Below, piece by piece: positions 12,703-22,249 of a stretch of 64,000 bases of DNA. The translations under genes were made by a program, and so were the position numbers. The DNA is taken from NCBI RefSeq assembly GCF_029953595.1, contig NZ_CP124535.1:496001-560000 (forward strand), in the 5' to 3' direction. Each line of letters begins with the position of its first letter. Position 1 is the stretch's first letter. The stretch comes from Fuscovulum ytuae. GTDB taxonomy: Bacteria > Pseudomonadota > Alphaproteobacteria > Rhodobacterales > Rhodobacteraceae. Below the pieces are notes generated by a model. That model did not search any database. It was not told where the DNA came from and saw only the letters and a list, made by a program, of their open reading frames with translations.

Positions 12703-13062
12703 ATGTCCTTTGACCCTGCAAGCCTAAAGTATGACGCAAATGGGTTGATCCCCTGTATCGCGCAGGACCATGCCACCGGCGAGGTGTTGATGATGGCCTG
12801 GATGACCGCCGAAGCCGTGGCGCGGACGGTAGCGTCAGGGCGGGTGACCTATTGGAGCCGGTCGCGTGGGGCCTTTTGGGTAAAGGGCGAAACATCTGGC
12901 CACGTGCAGCGATTGGTGGAGTTGCGGGTGGACTGCGACCGGGATGCGCTTTTGGCACTGGTCGAGCAGGAGGGACCAGCCTGCCATACGAATCGGCGGT
13001 CCTGTTTCTATACGGCGGTGCGGGATGGGGGCGAGGTGGTGATCGCGGACCCGATGGTGTGA
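12703..13062 (+). CDS. hisI: Phosphoribosyl-AMP cyclohydrolase HisI
   Basis: HisI opens the purine ring of phosphoribosyl-AMP in histidine synthesis. The 119-residue chain has the family's WSRSRGAFWVKGETSGH segment and the metal-site residues in VDCDRD and ACHTNRRSCFY. It is the stand-alone cyclohydrolase, not fused to HisE. AAGGAGAG precedes the ATG. The gene is divergent from the scaffold gene by 66 bp and isolated from other his genes, as often seen in this lineage. Confidence 0.95.
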   Translation: MSFDPASLKYDANGLIPCIAQDHATGEVLMMAWMTAEAVARTVASGRVTYWSRSRGAFWVKGETSGHVQRLVELRVDCDRDALLALVEQEGPACHTNRRSCFYTAVRDGGEVVIADPMV

Positions 13063-13069
13063 AGGCAGA

Positions 13070-13140
13070 AAAAGGGGGCGTTCGCCCCCCTTTTGGCCTA
13101 CGGCCAAATCATCCCCTGAAGATGTTTTCAGCCAGAAAAT
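13070..13140. repeat. Post-hisI hairpins and a GATATTT-GACAGAAAAT-type repeat
   Basis: A G/C stem (AAAAGGGGGCG at about 13071-13081 with CGCCCCCCTTTT) is followed by a small TTGGCC-TAC-GGCCAA hairpin, then by GATGTTTTCAGCCAGAAAAT at 13121-13140, a degenerate copy of the 20-mer seen at 18141 and 60415. The first stem with its T4 tail can terminate hisI and, on the other strand, the converging YbaK-type gene. Confidence 0.55.
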
Positions 13141-13149
13141 AGCGGGGCG

Positions 13150-13620
13150 TCAGGCTGTGAAAGGGGCGAGGGTTGCGCCGGAGATGCGGATCAGATCGGC
13201 GGGCGCGATGGGGAAGATGTGGCGGGGGGTGCCCGCGGCAGCCCAGACCACGGGAAAATCGGTCAGGCGGGGGTCGGCCCAGATCGGCAAAGGGGTGAGG
13301 TGGCCCACCGGTGCCACGCCGCCGATGGCAAAGCCCGTGACCGCACGGACCTGATCGATCCCGGCGCGGGCAAGCGGTTCGCCTGCAAGGGAAGTGGCGC
13401 GGTCGGGGGCGACCTGATTGCCGCCAGCGGTGAGGAAGAGATAGAGCCGCCCGCTCTCTGCGCCCGCAAAGAGGATGGATTTTACGATCTGGTCCAGTTG
13501 GACGCCTGCCGCATCCGCCGCCTGCTGTGCCGTGCGGGTTTCGCCGGGCATTTCAAGGGGCGTGATGTCGAGGCCTGCGGAGTGGAGTGCGGCAGTGACG
13601 CGGGCGAGGCTTTTGCTCAT
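13150..13620 (-). CDS. YbaK/EbsC-family aminoacyl-tRNA deacylase
   Basis: This 156-residue stand-alone editing-domain protein is of the YbaK/ProX type, whose members hydrolyse mischarged tRNAs such as Ala- or Cys-tRNA(Pro). The core contains QLDQIVKSILFAG with the conserved lysine, then LTAGGNQVA, and AIGGVAPVGH with the GXXXPXGH loop that shapes the editing site. Which mischarged tRNA is cleared cannot be told from sequence. It is divergent from glnE. Confidence 0.88.
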   Translation of the reverse strand: MSKSLARVTAALHSAGLDITPLEMPGETRTAQQAADAAGVQLDQIVKSILFAGAESGRLYLFLTAGGNQVAPDRATSLAGEPLARAGIDQVRAVTGFAIGGVAPVGHLTPLPIWADPRLTDFPVVWAAAGTPRHIFPIAPADLIRISGATLAPFTA

Positions 13621-13724
13621 GCATGGCTCCGAAAATGGATGCGAGAGGTTTAGCCATCAAGGCCGGGGGGGAGCAATGGGGCGATGCGTTGACCGGGCGG
13701 GACGGCGGGTGCAGGGTGCGGGGC

Positions 13725-16541
13725 ATGACGCATGCCCTTTTTGCCACCCGCCTGATCCGTTCGCCCCTTGCCCATGACCGGGATGCCGCTGCCGATATCG
13801 CTGCGTCCTTTGCGGACATGCCGCCGGAGGTCGCAGGGCTTTTGGGCGCGGTGGCGGGGTGCAGTCCCTATCTGAAGGGGTTGATGGGCCGGGAAGGCGA
13901 CTGGCTGCGCGCGGCGCTGGCGCAGTCGCCGGAAGAGGCCATGGCTTTGGTGCTGGCCGAACCTCAGACGGCGGAGGGGGCAGAGACGCTGGGCATCGCC
14001 TTGCGGCGGGCGAAGCGGCGGGCGGCACTGCTTGCGGCATTGTGCGATTGCGGAGGGGTTTGGGGGCTGGAGGAAGTGACAGGGGCCTTGACGCGGCTGG
14101 CTGATCTGGCGGTCGATCTGGCGATCCGGGGTTTTGTGGCCGAAGAGATCCGGCGCGGCAAGTTGCCGGGTGCCGTGCCGGAGGATGCGGCGACGGGCGC
14201 GGGGATGGTGGCGCTTGCCATGGGGAAGATGGGGGCGGGGGAACTCAACTACTCTTCGGATATCGATCTGGTCTGCCTGTTTGACGAGACGCGCTATGGC
14301 GATCTGGCGGGCGAGGCGCGGACGGCCTTTATCCGGGTCACCCGGAAGATGGCGGCCCTTTTGTCCGATATCACGGCGGAGGGTTATGTGTTCCGCACCG
14401 ATCTGCGGTTGCGGCCCGATGCGGCGGTGACCCCGGTCTGCCTGAGCATGGGGGCGGCAGAGAGCTATTACGAAAGCGTCGGACGGACATGGGAGCGGGC
14501 AGCCTATATCAAGGCGCGGCCCTGTGGCGGCGATCTGGCGGCGGGGGAGCGGTTTCTGCGGGCGCTGACGCCCTTTGTCTGGCGCAAGCATCTGGATTTC
14601 GCGGCCATTCAGGATGCCCATGACATGCGGCTGCGTATCCGCGAGCATCGGCAGTTGAACCGCCCCCTGACGGTGGAGGGGCACAATATGAAGCTGGGGC
14701 AGGGCGGGATACGGGAGATCGAATTCTTTACCCAAACCCGGCAATTGATTGCAGGGGGGCGCGATCCCGATCTGCGCGAGCGGACAACGGTGGGGGGACT
14801 TGCGGCCTTGGCGGCGAAGGGGTGGATTCCGGGCGAGGTGGCCGAGGAATTGACCACGCTTTACCGCGCGCATCGCGAAGTGGAGCATCGTTTGCAGATG
14901 GTGGGGGATGCCCAGACCCATGACATGCCGGTGACGGCTGAGGGCGTGGCGCGGATCGCGGCCTTTTGCGGCGAGGCCGAGGGGGCGTTCCGGGCGAGGC
15001 TGCTGGACCGGTTGGCGCGGGTGGATGCGCTGACGGAAGGGTTCTTCGCTCCGGGCGAAGTGGAGGCGTTGCCCGAACTTTCCGACACGGCGCGGGGGAT
15101 CGTTGAGGGTTGGAGCCATTACCCCGCGTTGCGGAGCGAGCGGGCGCAGGCCATCTTTCGCAGGCTGCGGCCCACGCTATTAAAGCGGCTGATGCGGGCG
15201 GCGAACCCGGATGAGGCGCTGGTGGCGCTGGACGGGTTTCTGGCGGGGCTGCCAGCGGGGGTGCAGCTTTTCGCGCTGTTCGAGGCCAATCCGGCGCTGA
15301 TCGATCTGATCATCGATGTGGCGGCGACTTCGCCCATGCTGGCGCGCTATCTGGCGCGGAATGCGGGGGTTTTGGATGGGGTGATCGGCGGGTCCTTCTT
15401 TGCGCCTTGGCCGGGGGTGGGGCCGCTGGTGGCGACCCTGACGCAAGCGATGGCGGAGGTGGGGGATTACGAGAAGAAGCTGGATGCCGCGCGACGTGTG
15501 ATGAAGGAATGGCATTTCCGGGTGGGGGTGCATCATCTGCGCGGGCTGGTCGATGCCTTTGAGGCGGGCAAACATTATGCCGATCTGGCCGAGGCGGTCA
15601 TTGCCGCGCTGTGGCCCGTGGTCTGCGCGGAATTCACGCGCAAGCATGGGCCTTTGCCGGGCCGGGGGGCGGCAGTGCTGGGCATGGGGTCGCTGGGTGC
15701 GGCGCGGTTGAATGCGGGGTCGGACCTTGACCTGATCGTGATCTATGACGCAGCCGGGGTAGAGATGTCGGAGGGGCCGCGCCCCCTTGCGGCGCGGCCC
15801 TATTATGCACGACTGACGCAGGCCTTGGTGACCGCGCTGACCGCGCCAATGGCGGAGGGGCGGCTTTACGAGGTGGATATGCGGCTGCGTCCCAGCGGGA
15901 GGCAGGGGCCTGTGGCGACCTCGATCCAATCCTTTACCAGCTATCAGGAAAACGAGGCCTGGACGTGGGAGCATCTGGCGCTGACCCGTGCGCGGCCCTT
16001 GGCTGGGGCGGGCGAGATCATGGCCGAAGTGGAAGAGTTCCGCCGTCGCCTTTTGCCGGTGAAGGGGAAGGGCGCGCAGGTGCGGGGCGAAGTGGCCCAG
16101 ATGCGGGCACGGCTGAAGGCGGCCAAGCCCGCGCGCGGGGCATGGGAGGCCAAGAACGGCCCCGGTCGGATGATGGATATCGAACTTGTGGCGCAGATGG
16201 CGGCGCTGCTGGTGGGATCGCCCTTGCGTGGGGTGGAGCGGCAGATCGAGGCGGGCCGAAAGGGCGGCATCCTGTCGGATTCGGACGCTTCGACGCTGCT
16301 TTCGGCCTATAGGGTGATGTGGCGGCTTCAGGCCGGGACGCGGCTGATCACGGAAGATGTGCTGGAGCCTGCAAAGCTGGGGGAAGGGGCTTGCGCCTTT
16401 CTTCTGCGGGAAACGGGTGCGGCGCGTGCAGAGGAATTGGGCCGCAGTCTCGAGGCGGCGGCACTGGCGGCGGACGCGGTGATCGGGGCCTGCGTCGGGG
16501 CGGGAGAGCGGGATGGGGAGACGGATGATGCGGCTGGATGA
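13725..16541 (+). CDS. glnE: Bifunctional glutamine synthetase adenylyltransferase/adenylyl-removing enzyme GlnE
   Basis: GlnE adds or removes AMP on glutamine synthetase in response to PII. The 938-residue length matches E. coli (about 946). Two nucleotidyltransferase domains are visible: the N-terminal deadenylylase around MGKMGAGELNYSSDIDLVCLFD and the C-terminal adenylylase around AVLGMGSLGAARLNAGSDLDL. The conserved MKLGQGGIREIEFFTQ block follows the first. The ATG at 13725 (MTHALFATRL) is preferred; the frame is open further upstream to 13623, but that stretch overlaps the divergent promoter region. Confidence 0.94.
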   Translation: MTHALFATRLIRSPLAHDRDAAADIAASFADMPPEVAGLLGAVAGCSPYLKGLMGREGDWLRAALAQSPEEAMALVLAEPQTAEGAETLGIALRRAKRRAALLAALCDCGGVWGLEEVTGALTRLADLAVDLAIRGFVAEEIRRGKLPGAVPEDAATGAGMVALAMGKMGAGELNYSSDIDLVCLFDETRYGDLAGEARTAFIRVTRKMAALLSDITAEGYVFRTDLRLRPDAAVTPVCLSMGAAESYYESVGRTWERAAYIKARPCGGDLAAGERFLRALTPFVWRKHLDFAAIQDAHDMRLRIREHRQLNRPLTVEGHNMKLGQGGIREIEFFTQTRQLIAGGRDPDLRERTTVGGLAALAAKGWIPGEVAEELTTLYRAHREVEHRLQMVGDAQTHDMPVTAEGVARIAAFCGEAEGAFRARLLDRLARVDALTEGFFAPGEVEALPELSDTARGIVEGWSHYPALRSERAQAIFRRLRPTLLKRLMRAANPDEALVALDGFLAGLPAGVQLFALFEANPALIDLIIDVAATSPMLARYLARNAGVLDGVIGGSFFAPWPGVGPLVATLTQAMAEVGDYEKKLDAARRVMKEWHFRVGVHHLRGLVDAFEAGKHYADLAEAVIAALWPVVCAEFTRKHGPLPGRGAAVLGMGSLGAARLNAGSDLDLIVIYDAAGVEMSEGPRPLAARPYYARLTQALVTALTAPMAEGRLYEVDMRLRPSGRQGPVATSIQSFTSYQENEAWTWEHLALTRARPLAGAGEIMAEVEEFRRRLLPVKGKGAQVRGEVAQMRARLKAAKPARGAWEAKNGPGRMMDIELVAQMAALLVGSPLRGVERQIEAGRKGGILSDSDASTLLSAYRVMWRLQAGTRLITEDVLEPAKLGEGACAFLLRETGAARAEELGRSLEAAALAADAVIGACVGAGERDGETDDAAG

Positions 16542-16800
16542 GGCAGACCCCAAGGGGTTGGTACGGGAAAGCTATCGCATCGAGGGGATCACCTTGGGCG
16601 AGTGCAAGTCGATCCTTGTCGACTGGGCGCTGAGCCTGCCGGTGGATGCACCGATGAAAGAGGCGATCCGTGTGGTGATGGCGGAATATGCGCTAGGCGC
16701 CCCGGATCATCCGATGTCAAAGGTGCTGGAGGAGGGTCTGATGGCCCCCGAGGCCCCCAAGCGGCGCGGCGGTCGCGCGGCGCGTGTGAGCGGGGTCTGA
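16525..16800 (+). CDS. Conserved hypothetical protein downstream of glnE
   Basis: A 91-residue acidic, mostly helical protein begins inside the last codons of glnE (17-bp overlap), which suggests coupling. The segment YRIEGITLGECKSILVDWALSLP and a basic C-terminal tail (KRRGGRAARV) are the visible features. I recall similar proteins in Rhodobacteraceae but know no function. Two consecutive ATGs (16525, 16528) are possible starts; GGGGAG lies upstream. Confidence 0.75.
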   Translation: MMRLDEADPKGLVRESYRIEGITLGECKSILVDWALSLPVDAPMKEAIRVVMAEYALGAPDHPMSKVLEEGLMAPEAPKRRGGRAARVSGV

Positions 16801-16887
16801 GGCGCGAAGGCGACTTCTGGCGCGGAAATCGCGGAAGATTCTGGCGTAGAATGGTGCGCCGCCCCGCGGGCGGGGTGGGATGGAGGG

Positions 16888-17349
16888 TCAGCCGCGTGCC
16901 GCGGCCTCTAGCGCGGGGCCGTCAAGTTTGACCATGCCCATCATGGCCTGAAGCACGCGACCTGCCTGTGCATCATCGCTGCATTGCAACAGGCGGTGCA
17001 GGCTACGCGGTATGATCTGCCATGACACGCCGAAACGATCGACCAGCCAGCCGCAGCGCTGGGCCGTGCCGCCTTGTAGAAGGGCGTGCCAGAGAAGATC
17101 GACCTCGGCCTGTGTGTCCAGATGAACCTCGATCGAGGCGGCGGGGGTCAGCCGATAGGATGGCCCACCATTGAGGAAGGAGTAGCGCTGCCCGAGGAGT
17201 GTGAGGTGGACAAGAAATACCCCTTCGCCGCCGCGTCGGGGATAGCTTTGAATGATCTTCGATCCGGGCAGGAGCGAGACATATGTCTCCGCCGCCTCCT
17301 GCGCCTGATCGTCGAACCAGAGGCAGGTCTGTATGCTGGGTCCGGTCAC
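16888..17349 (-). CDS. VOC-family protein (PhnB / 3-demethylubiquinone methyltransferase-like)
   Basis: The 153-residue protein starts IQTCLWFDDQAQEAAETYVSLLPGSKI, the standard opening of the PhnB/3-dmu-9_3-mt group of the vicinal-oxygen-chelate (glyoxalase) superfamily. SFLNGGPSYRLTPAASIEVH and CGWLVDRFGVSWQIIP continue the fold. The name 3-demethylubiquinone methyltransferase is historical and should not be taken as a function. The substrate is unknown. The gene stands alone. Confidence 0.85.
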   Translation of the reverse strand: MTGPSIQTCLWFDDQAQEAAETYVSLLPGSKIIQSYPRRGGEGVFLVHLTLLGQRYSFLNGGPSYRLTPAASIEVHLDTQAEVDLLWHALLQGGTAQRCGWLVDRFGVSWQIIPRSLHRLLQCSDDAQAGRVLQAMMGMVKLDGPALEAAARG

Positions 17350-17432
17350 GGCGCAGGCCCCCCCTGAAGCCGGTGCAAATCATTCTTAATGATGCGCCTT
17401 GGCGGGGAGTCGGGCAAGCCTTTCGACGGGCC

Positions 17433-18074
17433 TTAGCCGCGCAGGGCGGCGGCTTCGCGGGCGAGGCGGGTGATCGTGGCCCAATCGCCCTGTGCCATCG
17501 CCTCTTTCGGTGCCACCCATGAGCCGCCGACGCAGAGGATGTTCTTGAGCGACAGGTAATCGGCGGCGTTCTTCAGGCTGATGCCGCCGGTGGGGCAGAA
17601 TTTCACCTGCGGGATGGGGGAGCCGATGGATTTCAGGAAAGCCGCACCCCCCGACTGTTCGGCGGGGAAGAATTTTTGCACCGTGTAGCCGCGTTCGAGA
17701 AGGATCATGATCTCGGTCGCCGTGACGGCACCGGGAAGAAGGGGGAGGCCCTCATCCTCGCAGGCCTTGATGAGGCTGTCGGTCGCGCCCGGAGAGACGC
17801 CGAAGGTGGCCCCGGCTTTCTTCGCCGCCTTTACATCGGCGGGGGTCAAAAGGGTGCCTGCGCCCACGGTGCCGCCTTCAACATCGGCCATGGCGCGGAT
17901 GGCGTCCAGCGCAATAGGGGTGCGAAGGGTGACTTCCAGCGCGGGCAGGCCGCCGGCCACCAGCGCCTTGGCCAAGGGGGCGGCATGGGCGAGGTCGTCG
18001 ATCACCAGCACGGGGACGACGGGGGCAAGCTGGCAGACGCGGAGGGCGGCGGCGGATTGATCGGCGGGTGTCAT
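17433..18074 (-). CDS. eda: 2-dehydro-3-deoxy-phosphogluconate (KDPG) aldolase
   Basis: Eda splits KDPG to pyruvate and glyceraldehyde-3-phosphate, the last step of the Entner-Doudoroff pathway. The 213-residue TIM barrel shows the Schiff-base lysine in [12 protein letters not shown], the phosphate-binding loop [15 protein letters not shown], and the C-terminal [11 protein letters not shown]. The start (ATG ending at 18074) gives the family N-terminus; the upstream open frame runs back into edd and is not conserved. It lies 97 bp downstream of edd on the same strand. Confidence 0.96.
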   Translation of the reverse strand: MTPADQSAAALRVCQLAPVVPVLVIDDLAHAAPLAKALVAGGLPALEVTLRTPIALDAIRAMADVEGGTVGAGTLLTPADVKAAKKAGATFGVSPGATDSLIKACEDEGLPLLPGAVTATEIMILLERGYTVQKFFPAEQSGGAAFLKSIGSPIPQVKFCPTGGISLKNAADYLSLKNILCVGGSWVAPKEAMAQGDWATITRLAREAAALRG

Positions 18075-18140
18075 GGGCGTTTCCTTCTGGCGGTCCGCTT
18101 GGTGCGAGTGCCGGGGGTTTGCAGCCCCGGACCCCCGCAG

Positions 18141-18160
18141 GATATTTGAAGACAGAAAAT
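18141..18160. repeat. Dispersed GATATTT..GACAGAAAAT 20-mer between edd and eda
   Basis: GATATTTGAAGACAGAAAAT lies in the edd-eda gap next to a G/C-rich hairpin-like stretch (18112-18137). A close copy is at 60415-60433 and a weaker one at 13121-13140. All three are intergenic. Confidence 0.6.
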
Positions 18161-18171
18161 TTGGGGTCTTT

Positions 18172-19977
18172 TCAGACGACCACCGCGCCCCCCGTTTCTG
18201 CGGGACCGACATTGGCGCGGAAGGCGGCGAAGAGTTCGCGACCGATGCCGTATTCATTGGCCGAAAGATCGGCGAAGATGGGCGCGCGGCTGTCGAAATC
18301 GGGGGCGAGGACGGTGAGGGTGCCAGCTGTCGCGTCGAGGCGGATGATGTCGCCGTCGCGGAGTTTGGCAAGCGGGCCGCCGGTTGCTGCCTCGGGCGAG
18401 ACATGGATGGCGGCGGGGACCTTGCCAGAGGCACCTGACATGCGCCCATCGGTGACAAGGGCCACCCTGAGCCCACGTTCCTGTAGGACAGAGAGCGTGG
18501 GGGTGAGAGAGTGGAGTTCCGGCATCCCATTCGCCTTCGGCCCCTGGAAGCGGACGACGACCACGCAATCGGAGGTGAATTCGCCGCGTTTGAAGGCGGC
18601 CTTCACGTCGTCCTGATCGTGAAAGATGCGGGCCGGTGCCTCGATCACATGGCGTTCGGGGGCCACGGCAGAGACTTTGATGACGCCGCGACCGAGATTG
18701 CCGGTGAGCTGTTTGAGGCCCCCGGTCGGCTGGAAGGGATCTGTGGCGGGGCGGAGGATTTTATCATTCAGCGTGGCGTTGGCGCCGTCTTCCCACTGCA
18801 GTTTGCCGTCCTTCAGTTTCGGTTCCTGACGGTAGAGAGAGAGGCCGTCGCCCGCCACGGTCTTGGCATCGGGGTGGAGGAGGCCCGCGTCGAGAAGCTG
18901 TCCGATCATGTAGGAAAGGCCGCCCGCGGCATGGAAATGGTTCACATCGGCAAGGCCGTTCGGATAGACCTTTGCCATCAGAGGCACGGCTTCGGAGATG
19001 TCGGCGAAATCCTGCAGGTCGAGGATGACGCCGGAGGCGCGGGCCATGGCGGGCAGGTGCAAGACGAGGTTCGTGGACCCGCCCGTGGCCATCAGGCCCA
19101 CAAGGCCGTTCACATAGGCGCGTTCATCAAGAATTTCGCCCACCGGGCGGTAATCATTGCCAAGGGCGGTGATCTGGGCTGCGCGTTCCACGGCGGCGGT
19201 GGTCAGCGCCTCGCGCAGCGGGGTGCCGGGGTTCACGAAAGAAGCACCGGGCAGGTGAAGGCCCATGAACTCCATCAGCATCTGGTTCGTATTCGCCGTG
19301 CCGTAGAAGGTGCAGGTGCCGGGGCCGTGATAGGAGGCCATCTCGGCCGCCATGAGTTCGTCGCGCCCGATTTGGCCCGCGGCATAGGCGTTGCGCACCT
19401 TGGCCTTTTCGTCATTGGGCAGGCCAGAGGTCATGGGACCGGCGGGGACGAAGATCGTGGGAACATGGCCGAAGGTGGAGGCGGCGATGATGAGGCCGGG
19501 AACGATCTTGTCGCAGACGCCGAGGTAGAGGGCAGCGTCGAAGGTGTTGTGCGACATGGCCACACCTGCCGCGAGCGCGATCACATCGCGCGAGAAGAGC
19601 GACAATTCCATCCCCGGTTGGCCTTGGGTCACCCCGTCGCACATGGCGGGCACGCCGCCTGCGACCTGTGCCGTGGCGCCTGCCTTGCGGGCGGCGGCGC
19701 GGATCAGGGCGGGGTAGGTTTCAAAGGGCTGATGGGCCGAGAGCATGTCGTTATAGGCCGTCACGATCCCGATATTCGGGGCGCGGCCTGTGGCGAGGCT
19801 GTCCTTGTCGGCCCCCATGGCGGCATAGGCATGGGCTTGGTTGCCACAGGCAAGGTGGCTGCGTGCCGGGCCGTCCTTGGCGGCCTTGGCCAGACGGTCC
19901 AGATAGGTGCCCCGGCTGCCTTCCGAGCGGGCGCGGATACGATCCGTGACGCGGGCGATGGTGGCGTTCAGGGTCAT
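18172..19977 (-). CDS. edd: Phosphogluconate dehydratase
   Basis: Edd is an IlvD/Edd-family [4Fe-4S] enzyme that converts 6-phosphogluconate to KDPG. The 601-residue length is typical. Cluster-ligand regions are seen in [22 protein letters not shown] and [11 protein letters not shown]; a third conserved cysteine is in [33 protein letters not shown] and [13 protein letters not shown] are signature blocks. It leads the edd-eda operon and has a palindromic operator 43 bp before its start. Confidence 0.97.
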   Translation of the reverse strand: MTLNATIARVTDRIRARSEGSRGTYLDRLAKAAKDGPARSHLACGNQAHAYAAMGADKDSLATGRAPNIGIVTAYNDMLSAHQPFETYPALIRAAARKAGATAQVAGGVPAMCDGVTQGQPGMELSLFSRDVIALAAGVAMSHNTFDAALYLGVCDKIVPGLIIAASTFGHVPTIFVPAGPMTSGLPNDEKAKVRNAYAAGQIGRDELMAAEMASYHGPGTCTFYGTANTNQMLMEFMGLHLPGASFVNPGTPLREALTTAAVERAAQITALGNDYRPVGEILDERAYVNGLVGLMATGGSTNLVLHLPAMARASGVILDLQDFADISEAVPLMAKVYPNGLADVNHFHAAGGLSYMIGQLLDAGLLHPDAKTVAGDGLSLYRQEPKLKDGKLQWEDGANATLNDKILRPATDPFQPTGGLKQLTGNLGRGVIKVSAVAPERHVIEAPARIFHDQDDVKAAFKRGEFTSDCVVVVRFQGPKANGMPELHSLTPTLSVLQERGLRVALVTDGRMSGASGKVPAAIHVSPEAATGGPLAKLRDGDIIRLDATAGTLTVLAPDFDSRAPIFADLSANEYGIGRELFAAFRANVGPAETGGAVVV

Positions 19978-20010
19978 GGGCGATTCCTCCGGCTGCGGTT
20001 GGCGGGGTTC

Positions 20011-20035
20011 TAACAGATATTGTTAGCGCTAACAA
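20011..20035. promoter_or_regulatory. LacI-type palindromic operator for edd-eda
   Basis: A perfect 16-bp palindrome TTGTTAGCGCTAACAA occupies 20020-20035. It overlaps a second inverted repeat TAACA-N5-TGTTA at 20011-20025. The core TGTTAGCGCTAACA is the CG-centred style bound by LacI/GalR-family repressors. No such repressor gene lies in the window, so the regulator would act in trans. Confidence 0.75.
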
Positions 20036-20288
20036 CCGTATGGGCTGGCATAGTTTATGCAACCCGAAGCTGTGCGTTGCGGCGAGAGCATCGGCGGTGA
20101 TCCGCCTTGTTTTGCTGGGCGAAGGGACGGGTATGGGTGGCATTGTGTCGAAAATGCCGATGGTGTGCCGGATTGTTTCCAGAACAAGCATAAACCTATG
20201 AAATGTTCTGCCGTTAACGAATTTCGGCCACATTTGCCTCCCATACCTCTGTTCCATGCGATGGGCAGTTGCCATTGGAGGTGTGGAC

Positions 20289-20978
20289 ATGAAGGTTTGG
20301 ACAAAGATCGCGACTCTTGGCCTTGCGCTGGCGCTTTCGGCCTGTGTGAGCAGTGAGCCGGCCAGTCGCGGGGTTTCGGATGATGCGCTGACGCTGGCCT
20401 CACGCGGGACGGGGGCCATTCCGCAGGGGGCCGGGCCGCGCGTGCTGGCCCCGCTTTACACCGTGCGTGAGGTGCGGGTGGATGTGCCGCGCGACCTGCG
20501 GGTGTCGGAAGCCAATTCCTATTATCCGATGGCCGATATCGTGTGGCGTGGCGACCCCGTGGGGGACCGCTATGCCCAGATCACGGATATTTTCCAGACG
20601 GCGGCGGCGCGGGCCACAGCCCCGATGCAAGGGCCGCGCGAGGCGGTTGTGTCCATCCAGCTGGTGCGGTTCCATGGCGTGACCGAGCGGACCCGTTATA
20701 CAGTCGGGGGCGTTCACGACATGGTCTATGACCTGACGGTGCTGGATGCAGCCACGGGCGCAGTGATCGATGGGCCGCGCCGGATCGAGGCGGATGTGCG
20801 CGCGGCGGGTGGTCAGGCGGCAATTGACGAGGAAATGGCGGGGCGCACCCAGAAGGTGGTGGTGACCGAGCGGTTGGTGGACTCGCTGCGGCGCGAGCTT
20901 TCGGGCAATGTGACGGACCCGGCACTGGTGGCGCGGGCGATGCAAAGCCCGGTCGAGCCGGTGCTGGTGTCGCGCTGA
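20289..20978 (+). CDS. Conserved lipoprotein, function unknown
   Basis: The 229-residue protein has a lipoprotein signal peptide with lipobox LALALSAC (Cys19). The rest is a soluble, mainly beta domain (VREVRVDVPRDLRVSEANSY, YTVGGVHDMVYDLTVLDAATG). It resembles the Rhodobacterales family I know as DUF6778, whose role is unknown. The ATG at 20289 is chosen because GGAGGTGTGG precedes it and it gives a clean signal peptide. About 250 bp upstream hold only the divergent edd control region and nothing else recognisable. Confidence 0.85.
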   Translation: MKVWTKIATLGLALALSACVSSEPASRGVSDDALTLASRGTGAIPQGAGPRVLAPLYTVREVRVDVPRDLRVSEANSYYPMADIVWRGDPVGDRYAQITDIFQTAAARATAPMQGPREAVVSIQLVRFHGVTERTRYTVGGVHDMVYDLTVLDAATGAVIDGPRRIEADVRAAGGQAAIDEEMAGRTQKVVVTERLVDSLRRELSGNVTDPALVARAMQSPVEPVLVSR

Positions 20979-21016
20979 GACCTTTACAAACGAGCAGGAC
21001 GGGGTAAGGGGAGGGC

Positions 21017-22249
21017 ATGATGTCCTCCCCTTCCTCATTTCCCGAAGATGGGGCCGCTGCGCGCGGCCTTCCTGTGGTGCGGCTGAAGCCCAAGGCCGAG
21101 GCGCGGGCAATCCGCCACGGTTTCCCTTGGGTCTATGCCGATGAATTGGTGATGGATCGCCGGACGGGGAATATCCCGCCCGGCGCGCTGGCCGTGCTGG
21201 AGGATGGAGAGCGGCGGGCGCTGGGTCTGGTCACGGTGAATGTGAAATCCAAGATCGTGGCACGGATGATCGACCGCGATCCTGCGGCGGTCGTGGATGA
21301 GGCGTGGTTTGCGGCACGGCTGACCCGTGCCATGGCGCTGCGGGCGCGGCTGTTTGATGCGCCCTTCTACCGGCTGGTTCATGCCGAGGCGGATGGCCTG
21401 CCCGGTGTGGTGATCGACCGTTTCGGCGATGTGGCGGTGGTACAGCCCAATGCGGCATGGGCCGAAATGCTGCTTGATCCGCTGGTTGCGGCGCTGCGGT
21501 CCGTCACAGGGGTGACAACGGTCGTCAAGAACGGCACGGGGCGGGCGCGGGGCCTTGAGGGGTTGGCCGAGGAAACCGTGGTCCTTTGTGGTGGGGTCGA
21601 TGCGCCCGTGCCGGTGCCGATGAATGGCGCGGTCTATATGGCGGATGTGACGGGGGGGCAGAAGACGGGCCTTTTCTATGACCAGCGTCCGAACCATGCC
21701 TTTGCCGCACGTCTGGCCAAAGGGGCGCGGGTGCTGGATGTGTTCACCCATGTCGGCGGCTTTGCCCTTGCAGCGCTGGCCGGAGGGGCGGAAAGCGCCG
21801 TGGCGGTGGATGCCTCGGCCCCGGCTTTGGCCTTGGCCGAGGCGGGGGCCAAGGCGTCTGGCGTGGCCGAGAGGTTCAGCACAAGGCAGGGCGATGCCTT
21901 CGCGGTGCTGGAGGCTTTGGGCAGCGAGGGCGCGCGGTTTGATCTGGTGATCTGTGACCCGCCCGCCTTTGCGCCGGCCAAGCCCGCGCTTGAGGCCGGG
22001 TTGCGAGCCTATGAACGTATTGCGCGGCTGGCATCACCTTTGGTGGCGCCGGGCGGCTATTTGGTCCTGTGTTCCTGTTCCCATGCGGCGGATCTTGCGG
22101 CTTTCCGCAATGCATCGGCGCGCGGGATCGGGCGTGGGGGGCGGCGGGCGCAGCTGCTGCATACGGGGTTCGCCGGGGCGGACCATCCGATGCTGCCGCA
22201 ACTGGCGGAAAGCGGATACCTCAAGTCGCTGTTCTTCCGTCTGGATTGA
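21017..22249 (+). CDS. RlmI-type class I SAM-dependent rRNA methyltransferase
   Basis: The 410-residue protein has an N-terminal PUA-like domain (RHGFPWVYADELVMD...GALAVLEDGERRALGLVTVN), a central RlmI insert, and a Rossmann methyltransferase domain with SAM motif VLDVFTHVGGFALAALAGGA, acidic DAFAVLEAL and catalytic DPPAFAPAKPAL. E. coli RlmI methylates C1962 of 23S rRNA. The PCN-type cysteine region near the end reads YLVLCSCSHAAD. The position methylated here is inferred from the family. Confidence 0.88.
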   Translation: MMSSPSSFPEDGAAARGLPVVRLKPKAEARAIRHGFPWVYADELVMDRRTGNIPPGALAVLEDGERRALGLVTVNVKSKIVARMIDRDPAAVVDEAWFAARLTRAMALRARLFDAPFYRLVHAEADGLPGVVIDRFGDVAVVQPNAAWAEMLLDPLVAALRSVTGVTTVVKNGTGRARGLEGLAEETVVLCGGVDAPVPVPMNGAVYMADVTGGQKTGLFYDQRPNHAFAARLAKGARVLDVFTHVGGFALAALAGGAESAVAVDASAPALALAEAGAKASGVAERFSTRQGDAFAVLEALGSEGARFDLVICDPPAFAPAKPALEAGLRAYERIARLASPLVAPGGYLVLCSCSHAADLAAFRNASARGIGRGGRRAQLLHTGFAGADHPMLPQLAESGYLKSLFFRLD

